Source of the DNA: Brettanomyces bruxellensis
Taxonomy: Eukaryota > Ascomycota > Pichiomycetes > Pichiales > Pichiaceae
Length of the DNA: 64,000 nt
Assembly (NCBI RefSeq): GCF_011074885.1
Contig: NC_054688.1
Span: 1,364,001-1,428,000 of the forward strand
Direction: 5' to 3'
The stretch's first letter is position 1. Every line of letters begins with the position of its first letter. Below the pieces are notes generated by a model, which saw nothing but the letters and a program-made list of their open reading frames with translations, was not told where the DNA came from and ran no database searches. The translations under genes were made by a program, and so were the position numbers. Positions 20,149 to 30,835 of this stretch are shown piece after piece.

Positions 20149-21598
20149 CTGCAAAAAAATAAAGCCGGTACGACCCTGCGAAGATTTTTTTGTTTCTGGC
20201 TTTGACTTCCCACCCACCTAGAGGTGGCATTGAATGGCGCTAATTTCTGAAACAACCACAAAGTTGCAACAATCCCAGACTCCACCCACAATGGGAAGTG
20301 CTCCCATGTTATTTTTTTTTATTCTGTAAGTCTTGTGTTGAATGTCTTGTCTTCTATAATTAAATCGTAAACGTACGAGATATCATCGGTGTTTGAACAT
20401 AGCACCATTCATTTCAGGGGCCTCGACCTCTTTTCGGTGTGCTTTCCCGGTTATTTGTCCCGAACTTTCCCTAATTCGGATACCACTCTATTCGAAATGG
20501 GAACTTCTCTCTGGTTCTTTGTTGTTTAACTATTACTCCAAGATGTTCCTCCTGGTAAACTCTTGCTCTCACTCTCCTTTATCCTCGTTTTGCCGGAATA
20601 CCAAGAAAAAATAAATAATATGAAAAATAAAAAATTTGCCCTCACCCACTTCCTCTACATGGCATCCGTGCACCCCCAAACAATAAACGATAAATACGAA
20701 GGTGCGGCAACAATGCTCCGAAGTACAATTTCCGTCCAGACATTAAATTAGCCAACCTTGCATTGTTTGACCAGTGGCCAAATTTGGGTACGATGCCACC
20801 ATTGTGGTGCAGTTTCTTCGCCCACAAAGCAAAAAAAGGTAAATACTGCAATGCAAAGACTGTTTCTCATGTTTACAAATAGCTTAAGGTAATAATTGAG
20901 TTGCCGGATCATCTCATAAAAGTCTTGGTGAAATTTGTGCAAAGCGAGAGATGAAAAAAAAAGGAAGAACGTATTTGAATTTAGTTCGGGCTGACAAATA
21001 CGCTAATAATAAAAAAAAGTATTAACTTATTGTGGGTATGCGTAGGGTCAAACTAAAGAGATGATGTGTATAAATTAGATGCACTAAGCGGCAAGGGTCC
21101 TTCCCTGAACAGCAATTAAATTGAATGAGAAGCAGGTGCAGAAAGTAGTACGTAAGCACATCCGTACCATGAATATTAAGTGAGGGAAGTTTTTTTTTCT
21201 TTTGGTCCTCCTGATACTGAACGGCTCTAGCAATAAAGACTTAAAATTTCCTTAATGTTTTTTCACATGATACAAATTAAGAACGGAATTGCATGGCACC
21301 GTGTCGAAGAACGTGGCTGAGCTTGGCTGTAACAATAAGACGCGGTAATATGGCACGAATATAAGAGCGGAGGATGTAAACATGGAGATACGAAGGAACA
21401 AAATGAGCATTTTGACATTCGAGGTGTAGTGTTATATGAGCGGCTTTACCCAAACAGTCAAACGATGAGATCCAGCAGCTGGACTAAGAAGAAAAACAGA
21501 AAGTGAAAAAAAAAATTGTAAATTGTATAAAATAAAAAAAAAAAGTGAATAGAGATTGAGACTGGGAAAACGCGAATTCCTATTATTGGATGATTTGC

Positions 21599-21605
21599 TC
21601 GTTTA
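21599..21605 (+). promoter_or_regulatory. AR1/SRE-like site TCGTTTA
   Basis: TCGTTTA, followed by A instead of the G of the anaerobic AR1 consensus (TCGTTYAG), about 390 bp upstream of the transporter start codon. Possible Upc2 target. Confidence 0.35.
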
Positions 21606-21808
21606 ATCCGGCTCAGCCGTTAGGTGGCAAACGAATGAACGAAGTTCGGTAAATGATCACAGTAGCATTTCTGTATTTTTTCCCCCCCAATTGGTGTTTG
21701 CCAAGTCTTGGGTTGAGCCCCGTTGCTGAATAAAGCCGAGAGCTGCTCGTTCGGAATAAACACCGTCAACGAGATATACGTAATAATTCTACGAGTTTCG
21801 TTTGATTC

Positions 21809-21814
21809 TATAAG
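21809..21814 (+). promoter_or_regulatory. Candidate TATA box of the sterol transporter
   Basis: TATAAG about 180 bp upstream of the ATG at 21989. Confidence 0.3.
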
Positions 21815-21988
21815 GATATACAAAATTCCCAGAACTTATGCTTAGACATAGTTGATCTGCCGGTAGCCGTCTCTTTCATCGTTCCTTGAAAGTCAGAACT
21901 ATACTTGTTTGTTTTTCTTTGCGATATTCTACGTTTAGAAAGCAGTGAAAAGCCAAGTGTGCGGTAAACTAAAGCAGTACACAACATT

Positions 21989-24900
21989 ATGGACTGCCTC
22001 TTTTCTCAGACTGTTCCAACGGCTGCGCTGGCCGAGGAGCTCAGTATTGAGACAAAATTGGCCAATCAGTGTGATGAATCGCCTATCTATGGTGCACAAG
22101 TTGCATCACCAGGAATTTTAAAGCAGGCAGCTGCCGACTTGGGCATTTGCGGATCCAAGCAGCAACTGAAACTTGCAGATAAAATCAGCTTCAAGATCAA
22201 CCCGGGCAGGTTATGCCTTATTTTGGGAAACCCCAGCCACATAAACTCCGGCTTTTTGAAAGGAATTGCCGGTGTCGGTGAGAAGAATTTGCACAAAAAG
22301 ACCGGCAAAAACTGCATCCGGTACACAAACTACGTGAAAAAGTCGCAGTTGGTGTACTGTGGGTACGAGGACGTCCACTTCCCATGTTTGACCGTTAAGC
22401 AGACGCTCGACTTCTCGCTCAGGTGGAGATTTCCAAGGCTTAAGGCCTCGCAAAGACTCGAAATCATCATGAAGCTTCTTGAGTCGTTTGGAATGCAGCA
22501 CACTCTCAACACTCGTGTTGGAGATGACTTCTACTCGGGTATCTCCGGAGGTGAGAGGCGTCGTCTCTCGCTATTGGAGGCACTTGTTGCCGGAGGAGCG
22601 ATCACGTGTCTTGATAATGCTACCAGAGGTCTAGATTCTGCCACTGCAGGCCGAGTTTTGGACGTGATGCGTTCTCTTTCGCACAAGTACGACATCTCGT
22701 TTGTCATGACGCTTTACCAAGGTTCCGAGGAGGTGTACGAGCGGTTTGATGACGTTTTGGTGTTGTTCCAGGGCAAACAGGTCTACTTTGGACCTGCGGA
22801 CGGTGTGGAAAGCTACTTCAACAAGTTGGGATACCACAAAACAACATCGAGGCAGACCACGATGGAGATGGTGGACCTTATTTTGGACACTGAGCTCTCT
22901 CTTGAGCAAAAACAGCAGACTGTCATCGACAAGAACTTCGATTTGAACCGTGTTCCCCGTACTCCGGCCGAATTTGCATCGGCCTGGGAGTCCAGCACTG
23001 AATATCAGAATCTTATGACTGCGATCAGCTCGCCGGACGGCAATGCCTCGGGAAGTACAACTTTCGACAGTTACAAGTCGCAACTTGAGCCGAGAGCATC
23101 TTCAGAGGAGTCTGTTGGATTGGCTGGGTTGGATCTCTCGCCTGCAAAGGGGCCTTTGCGCGTTTACAGCAACTTCTGCACGTGTTTCCGCCGGAATTTC
23201 ACCAACAACGTCCGGAACTGGTTGTTCTACACGGCCCAGATGATCACGATGATCTTTTTGGCCATCTGTATCGGTACGTTGTTCTTCAGGCTCGATATGG
23301 ATACCATGGGCTCTTTCTCAAGAGGCTCTGTTATCTTTTTCGCACTTCTTCTTTTCACGTTTATCGCTGTGTCCGAGGTCCAGATCAACTTTGGAAACTC
23401 CTTGGTCATCAGCCGCCAGGCATGTAACTATCGCTTTTACCAGCCTTGGATTGACTCCTTCTCGGATATCTTGGCCGAAATCCCCTTCAAGTTGTTGGAG
23501 GAGTTGATCTTTTTGATTGTCTTCTACTTCTTGGTCGGCCTCAACGGCGATGCATCCGGCTTCTTCTCCTTCTACCTCTTTTTATCCATCACTGTGCTTG
23601 TCGTCGACGAGTTTTACCACATGATCGCCCGTCTTTCGTCAACTATCGCAGTTGCCACCTCTCTCTCTGGTTTGGCACTTCTCTGGTTGGCCATGTATGC
23701 CACGTATGTGGTCCAGCAGCAGCAGATCAAGGTCTGGTTCAAGTACTGGCTCATGTACACGGATCCTCTCATGTATGCCTTTGAGTCACTCATTACAACT
23801 CAGCTTCACGGAAAGATCATGCACTGCAACAACGTCATTCCCTCCGGAAACAAGTTCTACGACTCCTTCCCATTCATGAAGCGTATCTGTGCCTGGCAGG
23901 GTGCTTCTTTGGGTAACGATTTTGTTCGTGGTGACGAATATGTCAGTGAGGCTTTTGGTTACAAGTACAGCCATGTTTGGAGAAATCTCGGCATTCTTTT
24001 CGGCTTCCTGGTCGGCTTTTCGCTGATCGAGTTGGTGGGAATCCAGATGACCATCGGCACCAAGAAATCCAAGGCCATGAAGTTGGTCAAGTTCCCAGAG
24101 GGAAAGAAGACAGAGGGTGTTGTTCCGGCGGAAAACGACCCAGCTGCCGGCCGTGCCGACGGCCCAGCCAACCGCGCCTTGCCCGACGCAATCAAGGAGA
24201 TGCGGTCCGAAAACTCAGCCGATGGAAACGAGTACTTCGCGTGGAAAGACCTCACGTACACTTTGCCAAGTGGAAAGTGTCTTCTTCACGAAATCAACGG
24301 TTCTGTCAAGCGTGGTCAGCTAGTTGCACTTATGGGATCATCTGGTGCCGGTAAGACGACACTTTTGAATGCTTTGTCTGGAAGATATGCCCAGGGTTCG
24401 ACCACTTCAACGAGTATTTCACCTTTGCCAGCCCGAATTGGTTATGTCGAGCAGCAGGAGATGTTTGTTGAGGAATTGACCGTGTTCGAGGCCTTGAAAG
24501 TGTATGCAGACTTGCATGGAAAGACTAGTAAGGCACCTTCGCAAACTGTCGAAGAGATAAACAGCTTGATCTTGCTTCTCAGCTTGACCAAGTACCGCAA
24601 CTTCCAGCTCAAGTCGCTTCCTTTAGAGCAGCGTAAAAAGGTCAGTTTGGGAATCGAACTTGTCAACAGACCCTCTCTTCTTTTTGTCGATGAGATCACC
24701 TCTGGTTTGGACGATTTGTCTGCCTACAACATTATTTGCTGCCTTCGTGACTTGGCCCGCAATGTCAATATTGCCATTCTCTGTACTGTGCACCAGCCTT
24801 CGCCTTCCTTAATCACCTTGTTTGACAACTTGTTGCTTCTGAAAAGCGGCGGTTACCAAGCCTACTACGGTCCAATTTCGAGCACCTTGAATTTCTTCAG

Positions 24901-26116
24901 CCACCACAACCTTCGTCCTTGCAGAAAGACCGAAAACGTCGTCGATTACATGATTCAGATCACCGCCGACGAGTCGGTCGACTGGTCCGACTACTGGAAG
25001 ACCTCGCAGGAGTCACAGACTTTGCAGAATCACTTGGGTGACGTTTTCCAGAACTTCAAGCAGGAAAAAATGCAAAGCTTGCAGTCTCCTCGCTCCCAGG
25101 ATTCAGAATCTCCTAAATTGTCGTACAGGCAGCAGTTCAATGTGATCTTCAGAAGAAGTTACATTGAAATGCGCAGAAACGAAAACTACATATGTGCAAA
25201 GCTCGGACTTTACGTGTTCTCTGGTCTCTTCATCGGATTCTCGTTTTTCCAGATCGACCACAGTATCAAATCGCTTCAATCCTCCATGTTCGCCATCTTC
25301 TTGGTTCTTTGTGTTTGCTCACCTTTGATCCACCAGGTTCAGAACCGTTGCAACTCCTCCAAGCTTCTCTACGAGATGCGTGAGTTCAGACTCTATCATT
25401 GGTCTGTTCTCCCACTCTGCCAGGTTGTTTTAGAAGTCGCAATAGCCATTATTGGTGCCACGCTCTCCTATCTTTGCTTCTTCTTCACCTGGTCCGTCAA
25501 CAATAACTCAACCAGGGCCGGATACTTCTACTTGGACTATGCCATCATGTTCCAACTTTATTATGTCACATATGCCATCGGTGTGCTTTATTTCTCGCCA
25601 AACGAGTTGATTGCAGATGTCTACGCCTCGCTTTTCTTCGCTTTGATGGTGGTCTTCTGTGGTGCCATGCAGCCTTTCTCTATGATTCCTGCATTCTGGA
25701 AATACACCGTCTACTATGAATCTCCATTCACATATTTCTTGGAGAACATGATGACCGAACTTTTCGACGACAGGCCTGTTATCTGCGATTCCGACGAGTT
25801 TGCACTCTTGATGCCTCAGGATGGAATGACTTGCGGTGCCTACATGAAGGACTACATCAAGATGAAGGGAGGATACCTCAAATCTTCTGCCACTACCATT
25901 TACTGCACTTATTGCACGTATGCTTCCGGACAGGAGTTCACAAACAACCTCCACATGTACTTCAAGAACCACTGGAGGAACTTCGGTATCATGTGGGCCT
26001 TTGTCGTTGGTAATGTCATTCTTATGCTCGCTGCATACAAATGCATGCTTCTATTCCGCAGTAGACATAAGCCTAAGAAGGATGTCACTAGTGAGACTGT
26101 TTCTGAGTCTGTTTGA
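21989..26116 (+). CDS. AUS1/PDR11-like: PDR-type ABCG transporter, AUS1/PDR11-like sterol importer
   Basis: 1375 residues, ATG start, full-size (NBD-TMD)2 plasma-membrane transporter. NBD1 ~60-290: the Walker A region (~76-90, LILGNPSHINSGFLK) lacks the GK[S/T] core, while the signature SGGERRRLSL and NATRGLDSATA are intact. TMD1 ~390-690. NBD2 ~740-985: canonical GSSGAGKTT, signature LPLEQRKKVSLG, Walker B FVDEITSGLDD, then VHQPS. TMD2 ~1050-1355, with a Cys-rich last extracellular loop (CTYCTYASGQEF). GSFSRGS, CAWQGASLGNDFVRG, HVWRN and FIGFSF-x-QIDHSI are blocks I associate with Aus1/Pdr11 rather than the Pdr5/Snq2 drug pumps. Aus1 and Pdr11 import exogenous sterol when oxygen is absent. 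The unusually short N-terminus also fits. Uptake rather than drug efflux is an inference from family resemblance and context. Confidence 0.88.
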   Translation: MDCLFSQTVPTAALAEELSIETKLANQCDESPIYGAQVASPGILKQAAADLGICGSKQQLKLADKISFKINPGRLCLILGNPSHINSGFLKGIAGVGEKNLHKKTGKNCIRYTNYVKKSQLVYCGYEDVHFPCLTVKQTLDFSLRWRFPRLKASQRLEIIMKLLESFGMQHTLNTRVGDDFYSGISGGERRRLSLLEALVAGGAITCLDNATRGLDSATAGRVLDVMRSLSHKYDISFVMTLYQGSEEVYERFDDVLVLFQGKQVYFGPADGVESYFNKLGYHKTTSRQTTMEMVDLILDTELSLEQKQQTVIDKNFDLNRVPRTPAEFASAWESSTEYQNLMTAISSPDGNASGSTTFDSYKSQLEPRASSEESVGLAGLDLSPAKGPLRVYSNFCTCFRRNFTNNVRNWLFYTAQMITMIFLAICIGTLFFRLDMDTMGSFSRGSVIFFALLLFTFIAVSEVQINFGNSLVISRQACNYRFYQPWIDSFSDILAEIPFKLLEELIFLIVFYFLVGLNGDASGFFSFYLFLSITVLVVDEFYHMIARLSSTIAVATSLSGLALLWLAMYATYVVQQQQIKVWFKYWLMYTDPLMYAFESLITTQLHGKIMHCNNVIPSGNKFYDSFPFMKRICAWQGASLGNDFVRGDEYVSEAFGYKYSHVWRNLGILFGFLVGFSLIELVGIQMTIGTKKSKAMKLVKFPEGKKTEGVVPAENDPAAGRADGPANRALPDAIKEMRSENSADGNEYFAWKDLTYTLPSGKCLLHEINGSVKRGQLVALMGSSGAGKTTLLNALSGRYAQGSTTSTSISPLPARIGYVEQQEMFVEELTVFEALKVYADLHGKTSKAPSQTVEEINSLILLLSLTKYRNFQLKSLPLEQRKKVSLGIELVNRPSLLFVDEITSGLDDLSAYNIICCLRDLARNVNIAILCTVHQPSPSLITLFDNLLLLKSGGYQAYYGPISSTLNFFSHHNLRPCRKTENVVDYMIQITADESVDWSDYWKTSQESQTLQNHLGDVFQNFKQEKMQSLQSPRSQDSESPKLSYRQQFNVIFRRSYIEMRRNENYICAKLGLYVFSGLFIGFSFFQIDHSIKSLQSSMFAIFLVLCVCSPLIHQVQNRCNSSKLLYEMREFRLYHWSVLPLCQVVLEVAIAIIGATLSYLCFFFTWSVNNNSTRAGYFYLDYAIMFQLYYVTYAIGVLYFSPNELIADVYASLFFALMVVFCGAMQPFSMIPAFWKYTVYYESPFTYFLENMMTELFDDRPVICDSDEFALLMPQDGMTCGAYMKDYIKMKGGYLKSSATTIYCTYCTYASGQEFTNNLHMYFKNHWRNFGIMWAFVVGNVILMLAAYKCMLLFRSRHKPKKDVTSETVSESV

Positions 26117-27223
26117 ATGCCACGAGATTTTTCCAACTACTTGCTAGTTCAGTTCTTTCTCCCTACTCGTTTCCCTTTTTCGATCTGTCCGTTTTCTTTC
26201 TTCCTTACTTTCCAACCTCTTTCTACTAATTCGTTCATTTTCACTAGTATTTTTGTTTGGTCGATCGTCTTTTTTTTTGTTTCAATACTTTCCTATCTCT
26301 TCTCACTACCACGATAGTCTTGATATCCTTCTTTTTTCTTTTCATGTCCTTAATAGCGATATAATTTTCACGATGAATGTTCTTTTGTAATTGTATTCTG
26401 CTGTAATTTGACCATGCATCTCGGTTGTCTGATATAATTTTAATTTCGACTTGATGCAAATCCCTGAATTCCCTGGGCGCTAAAAATGGCCTGAAAAAAA
26501 AAAAATAAAACACAAGAAAAATGTCGAAATTTCGCTAATCCGATCTCGGATCAAAACCGTTATCACAGCGGATTCGAGTCCGCATTACAGTTTATCCAGA
26601 TGCAGCGCGCTATATGTGCAAAAAAAAGCTGAATAGAAATTAAAAAGGCATTCATCCAACCCGGAGTTTTCATCATAACTAGAGATAAGCATGTCTATAA
26701 AAGTTAATAGCACATTATGATTGGTAGTTAAGGCAAAACTATATAGACTGCATATATAGGAATTTAAGGAACTCTTTATGGAATTCTTTATTATATACAC
26801 CATCAGCATGGAAATATTTTATAATTAAATACACTACTCTCGCTATGTCCGTCTCGGCACTGAAAAAACCAGTGATCAAATTTTTTGTATGACTGGTATC
26901 GTAGAGGAAAACACGTTTGATCCCGGATAGTGGGAGGAAAGAGAAATAAAGGGTGAAAAAAAAATTAATGAAATAAAATGAAAATAATCGAATCATCTGT
27001 CAGATTAGATTTCGGACATTTGAAAAAGAACAAAAAAAAAAAACGATTCGAAATTTTTGCTTATATAGCGGTAATTTCTTCCTTCACCCCGGGGAAGATC
27101 ATCAAGACACCAGCAGGCGAATATTGATATAAAGGCATCTGTAAATTTAATTAGACAGGCAAATTCCATTATATATAACCAACAGCCTTTGCCCCCTCTC
27201 TTTTTCCCCATCACATATCCAGA
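26117..27223. other. Intergenic region between the sterol transporter and IDH2
   Basis: 1.1 kb. The first ~200 bp are pyrimidine-rich (transporter 3' region); the rest is AT-rich IDH2 upstream DNA. A T-arm-like stretch at about 26568-26585 does not form a full tRNA. No gene seen. Confidence 0.6.
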
Positions 27224-28348
27224 ATGTTCCATTTAGCAACCCGCTTGGCTAATCCTGCAAGAAGTACAATCGCAATGGCCTCGAGAAATTATGCGAGTGT
27301 CTCAAAAACAGTTGGCCAGTATCTTAGAAAGCCAAAAGCAAACGGAAAATATACAGTGACGCTAATTCCAGGAGATGGTATTGGCCCGGAGATCTCCAAG
27401 GCTGTGGAGGAAATATATGATGCAGCTAAAGTTCCTATTGACTGGGAGCCAGTTGATGTGACTCCATCGTTGATAAATGGAATTACGACAATTCCAAAAC
27501 CGGCAGTCGACTCCATCTACAAGAATACAGTTGCCTTAAAGGGACCGCTTGCCACACCTGTGGGAAAGGGCCACCAGTCGTTAAATCTCACCTTGAGAAG
27601 AACGTTTGGTTTATTTGCCAATGTTCGACCTTGCAAGTCTGTTGAGGGATACGAGACTCCTTACAAGAATGTGGATACTGTTCTCATCAGAGAGAACACA
27701 GAGGGAGAGTATTCCGGTATTGAGCACGTGATTGTCCCAGGAGTCGTGCAATCGATCAAGTTGATCACCAAAAAGGCTTCTACACGTGTCATCAAGTACG
27801 CTTTTGAGTATGCACGGGCCAACAACCGTCCAAAGGTGCTGGTGGTGCACAAATGCTCAATCATGAAGATGTCCGACGGTCTCTTTGTGAAAACAGCAAG
27901 AGAAGTTGCTAAAGAGTACCCAGACATCGAGTTGGGCTTCGAGATTTTGGATAATACCGCCCTCCGCTTGGCCTCAGACCCTTCACACTTCAAGAGTCTC
28001 GTTATGGTGATGCCTAACTTGTACGGTGATATTCTTTCCGATCTTTCCTCCGGCTTAATTGGTGGTTTGGGACTTACTCCTTCCGGAAATATGGGTGAGA
28101 AAGTTGCAATCTTCGAAGCTGTCCATGGTTCCGCTCCTGATATTGCTGGAAAGGGCTTGGCCAACCCAACTGCACTTCTTCTTTCCTCATGTATGATGCT
28201 CAGACACATGGGCTTGAATCCTTATGGAGACAAGATTGAAAGTGCTGTTCTTAAGACCATTGCTTCCTCGCCTGCTAACAGAACCAGAGATTTGAAGGGA
28301 ACTGCATCAACTGAACATTTCACGCAGGCTGTGATCTCCAACTTGTGA
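27224..28348 (+). CDS. IDH2: NAD-dependent isocitrate dehydrogenase, catalytic subunit (Idh2)
   Basis: 374 residues, ATG start, close to S. cerevisiae Idh2 (369 aa). The N-terminal ~25 residues are rich in R, S, A and N with few acids, a mitochondrial presequence. The core has [36 protein letters not shown] and [13 protein letters not shown]. The intact substrate-binding SLNLTLRR block marks the catalytic Idh2 rather than the regulatory Idh1. It is the matrix enzyme that oxidises isocitrate to 2-oxoglutarate in the TCA cycle, as a hetero-octamer with Idh1. A CTG codon (about 27840) encodes a position that is Ile in S. cerevisiae, consistent with CTG as Leu. Confidence 0.96.
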   Translation: MFHLATRLANPARSTIAMASRNYASVSKTVGQYLRKPKANGKYTVTLIPGDGIGPEISKAVEEIYDAAKVPIDWEPVDVTPSLINGITTIPKPAVDSIYKNTVALKGPLATPVGKGHQSLNLTLRRTFGLFANVRPCKSVEGYETPYKNVDTVLIRENTEGEYSGIEHVIVPGVVQSIKLITKKASTRVIKYAFEYARANNRPKVLVVHKCSIMKMSDGLFVKTAREVAKEYPDIELGFEILDNTALRLASDPSHFKSLVMVMPNLYGDILSDLSSGLIGGLGLTPSGNMGEKVAIFEAVHGSAPDIAGKGLANPTALLLSSCMMLRHMGLNPYGDKIESAVLKTIASSPANRTRDLKGTASTEHFTQAVISNL

Positions 28349-29875
28349 TTTGCGCTTGTGGTTTCAGATTGTAAGCGGCTTTTGCTTACTTAGTGTCAAT
28401 GAATATTTTCAAAACGAAAGATGTAGGAACAGTTGTAGTAGATGCGATGTCTGGCTTATTGTAGATTACCCGAGTTCTGCTAGTTCATTCTGTGTGAATT
28501 GCTTAGGTCCATTATCCGTATTTCGGCTCAGCTTAGCTGGTTAATTCTAGCCTTGCCGATTAATGCCTTTCAGAGGAGCAGCCAAAAAAATATATATACC
28601 CGCGAAATAGAATTGTGTCGTGATACAGCAGCATTATATGTTGCGTTCTCTTTGACAAAGCTGTTATTTATGGACATTTGAAGCTCGTAATCTGTAGAAT
28701 GATTACACCAGCATTAAATGGGTCGTCTGAACATAATTTGAAAGCCTTTTTGATGTGTTTTCTTGATTTCTCACCAAGAAATTGACTCTCCTGTTCTTAT
28801 TTCTTAAAAATTATATTTCGAAAGGATTCAGATTGTGAGATAATCTTCGAATAAGTAACATTGGATAAACATCAAATACTAAATTAATTACACCTATTAC
28901 TATCTGGTACATAGTATCGTCACATGTTTAATTTATTTCAATAAAAGTAACACGATCAATGAACTCTTTTGTCAAAACAATGTAGCTCTCGAACAATGGA
29001 GTTCAAGTAAGTGAAGATGGTATTGTTATATCATCTGATCAATACGAGAACCACATCTATATAAAGTGAAGATATTCCCTTTTGTCTATCATTATACATA
29101 CTATCTATTACATACTACAATAAATATCGAAACAATATATAAATCTGGTAACACTAACTTTAACATCTTTTCATTGAGTAAGTTTGCCAGTTTTTCTATA
29201 TACAGGTATTTTCACATATTCCTTGAGTATTTTATGCTCTCGAGAGATGGTAATAAAGGGAGCAGAAACGCTTTTACTTGAATAAAAGAACAATGCTTAT
29301 TTTGCTATTCTGTAATGTAATGTAATTAAGGATTGTGGTTATGCATTTAATATAATTATTCAAGATTCTGATGGTTGGAAAGTTATATCTCGAAGTAACC
29401 TATGGCATGTATAGAAATAGGCCATCTTTGTTCTTGCACACACTAAAAATGCTTTCAAATACATATAAATGTATCTACAAAGCGTATTCTTACAGGAAAT
29501 CCTGTTTCAAGAACAAGCAAAGAAATTTCTTTCGTCCAAAGAAGAAGCACCCTGTTTAAAGGTATACAAACTAATGATATTCTATCTATAATTGCAAACC
29601 AGTGTATTTATAAATGGCCTTGGTAGATTGCTAGACAAATGTTCTTGATATTTGAAGTCTGAAATTCTGGCTAATACAAGACAAGAACTGGAGATTTTTT
29701 AGTGGCTCGTAAAAAATAATTTGCGAGCTCTATAAATTTGAGTAAATTCTCCTTATCTTATCGCGATCAAAAGCACTTTTCATAATTCATCTACATCTTA
29801 TAGACATCACATCTTATAGACATCTTCTTCTCTCTCCATCATTCATTTAGCCATTCGACGTGGCAATTACAAAAA
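28349..29875. other. Intergenic region between IDH2 and ATG5
   Basis: 1.5 kb, AT-rich, without a supported gene. Short open frames (for example 29066-29281) lack recognisable features. An ncRNA cannot be excluded by eye. Confidence 0.6.
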
Positions 29876-30754
29876 ATGAGCAGCTCAGATATCATTTCAC
29901 GCGTATGGACTGGAATTCTGAAGGTGGAGTTCCAGATTGATTCCACACAGATTCCTTCAACAAACAATTCTTTCTTTACTGTTCTAAACAGAAATTCTTA
30001 TCTTCACCTTCTGATGCCCGACATTCTTGCTTTCTTTAACATTTCAATGGACGATTTTTCTATTGAAAACTGGTGGTTCGAGTACGATGGTGTACCTTTA
30101 AAGTGGAATCTGCCTGCGGGCGTTCTCTACGACTCATCACATCCGTACACCAGAAAAGAGGACGAGGACACAATTAGTAATGTGTGGACGATAAGAATGA
30201 AATACGGGGACTTTCCATCTGCTTACGTGATTCCAATTGAGCACATCGACGCGGATAGACCGACTGATTGGCTCGAATCGGGCCATTTTCCCTTTTTGAA
30301 GAGCCATTGGATGAATCAAATGAAAGAGGCATGTTACATTCTTAATAACTCAAGCAAAATCATGATGTCGATGTCCAAAGAGCGATCTGATTTCTTCTAC
30401 CGCTCAGTTGTCAACAATGACTCACGAGTGTTCGAATCCTGCTTTCGGAAGCTTCTACCAACTACAATCAGCCAGATACACAATATTCCTATTAAAATAC
30501 ACTTACCGCTCGCCAACAAAGTGGTAAGACCTTCTTTAAATGGTGTTTCAAGCAAGCTGACACTCGGGAAAATGCTTCAGCAACTCATTCCAGACTTATT
30601 TCCGTCAAATATGATGATGACAATTGCAGTGCCCATTTCGCATGGGGTTATTCTTCCTTTGGATGCATCTGTCATACATCTCTACATGCTTCTTAAGTAT
30701 GTGGATGGGTTTCTCCACATCAATGTGCATATGCTGGAAAGAGGAAGTGCTTAG
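29876..30754 (+). CDS. ATG5: Autophagy protein Atg5
   Basis: 292 residues, ATG start, nearly the same length as S. cerevisiae Atg5 (294). Family blocks: WTGILKVEFQ at the N-terminus, the first ubiquitin-like fold with WWFEYDGVPLKWNLPAGVLYD (~66-86), the linking helix HWMNQMKEACYILNNSSKIM (~144-163) and the C-terminal ubiquitin-like fold ending GFLHINVHM. Lys150 in the QMKEACYIL block aligns with the acceptor Lys (K149 in yeast) that receives Atg12. The Atg12-Atg5-Atg16 complex is the E3-like factor for Atg8 lipidation on the phagophore. Convergent with TRM140. Confidence 0.96.
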   Translation: MSSSDIISRVWTGILKVEFQIDSTQIPSTNNSFFTVLNRNSYLHLLMPDILAFFNISMDDFSIENWWFEYDGVPLKWNLPAGVLYDSSHPYTRKEDEDTISNVWTIRMKYGDFPSAYVIPIEHIDADRPTDWLESGHFPFLKSHWMNQMKEACYILNNSSKIMMSMSKERSDFFYRSVVNNDSRVFESCFRKLLPTTISQIHNIPIKIHLPLANKVVRPSLNGVSSKLTLGKMLQQLIPDLFPSNMMMTIAVPISHGVILPLDASVIHLYMLLKYVDGFLHINVHMLERGSA

Positions 30755-30835
30755 ATCATCACTCTACTACCGAATACTAGTTTAGTCCTCTATAACCGGT
30801 AAAAAACTAGTTTTCAACGTGTTGCAATACCACAC

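Larger units (their letters stand above)
19923..21988. other. Shared divergent promoter region of TIR-like copy 2 and the sterol transporter
   Basis: 2.07 kb with no supported protein gene. It contains the candidate SRE/AR1 sites and TATA boxes listed separately. It is the only regulatory DNA available to both flanking genes. Confidence 0.7.

Noticed and set aside
21989..26116. Multidrug efflux pump of the Pdr5/Snq2 type
   Set aside because: Short N-terminus, altered Walker A of NBD1 and several conserved blocks fit the Aus1/Pdr11 group better, although drug transport cannot be excluded.
26520..26590. tRNA-like T arm (GCGGATTCGAGTCCGC)
   Set aside because: No matching acceptor stem, anticodon stem or Pol III terminator could be built around it.
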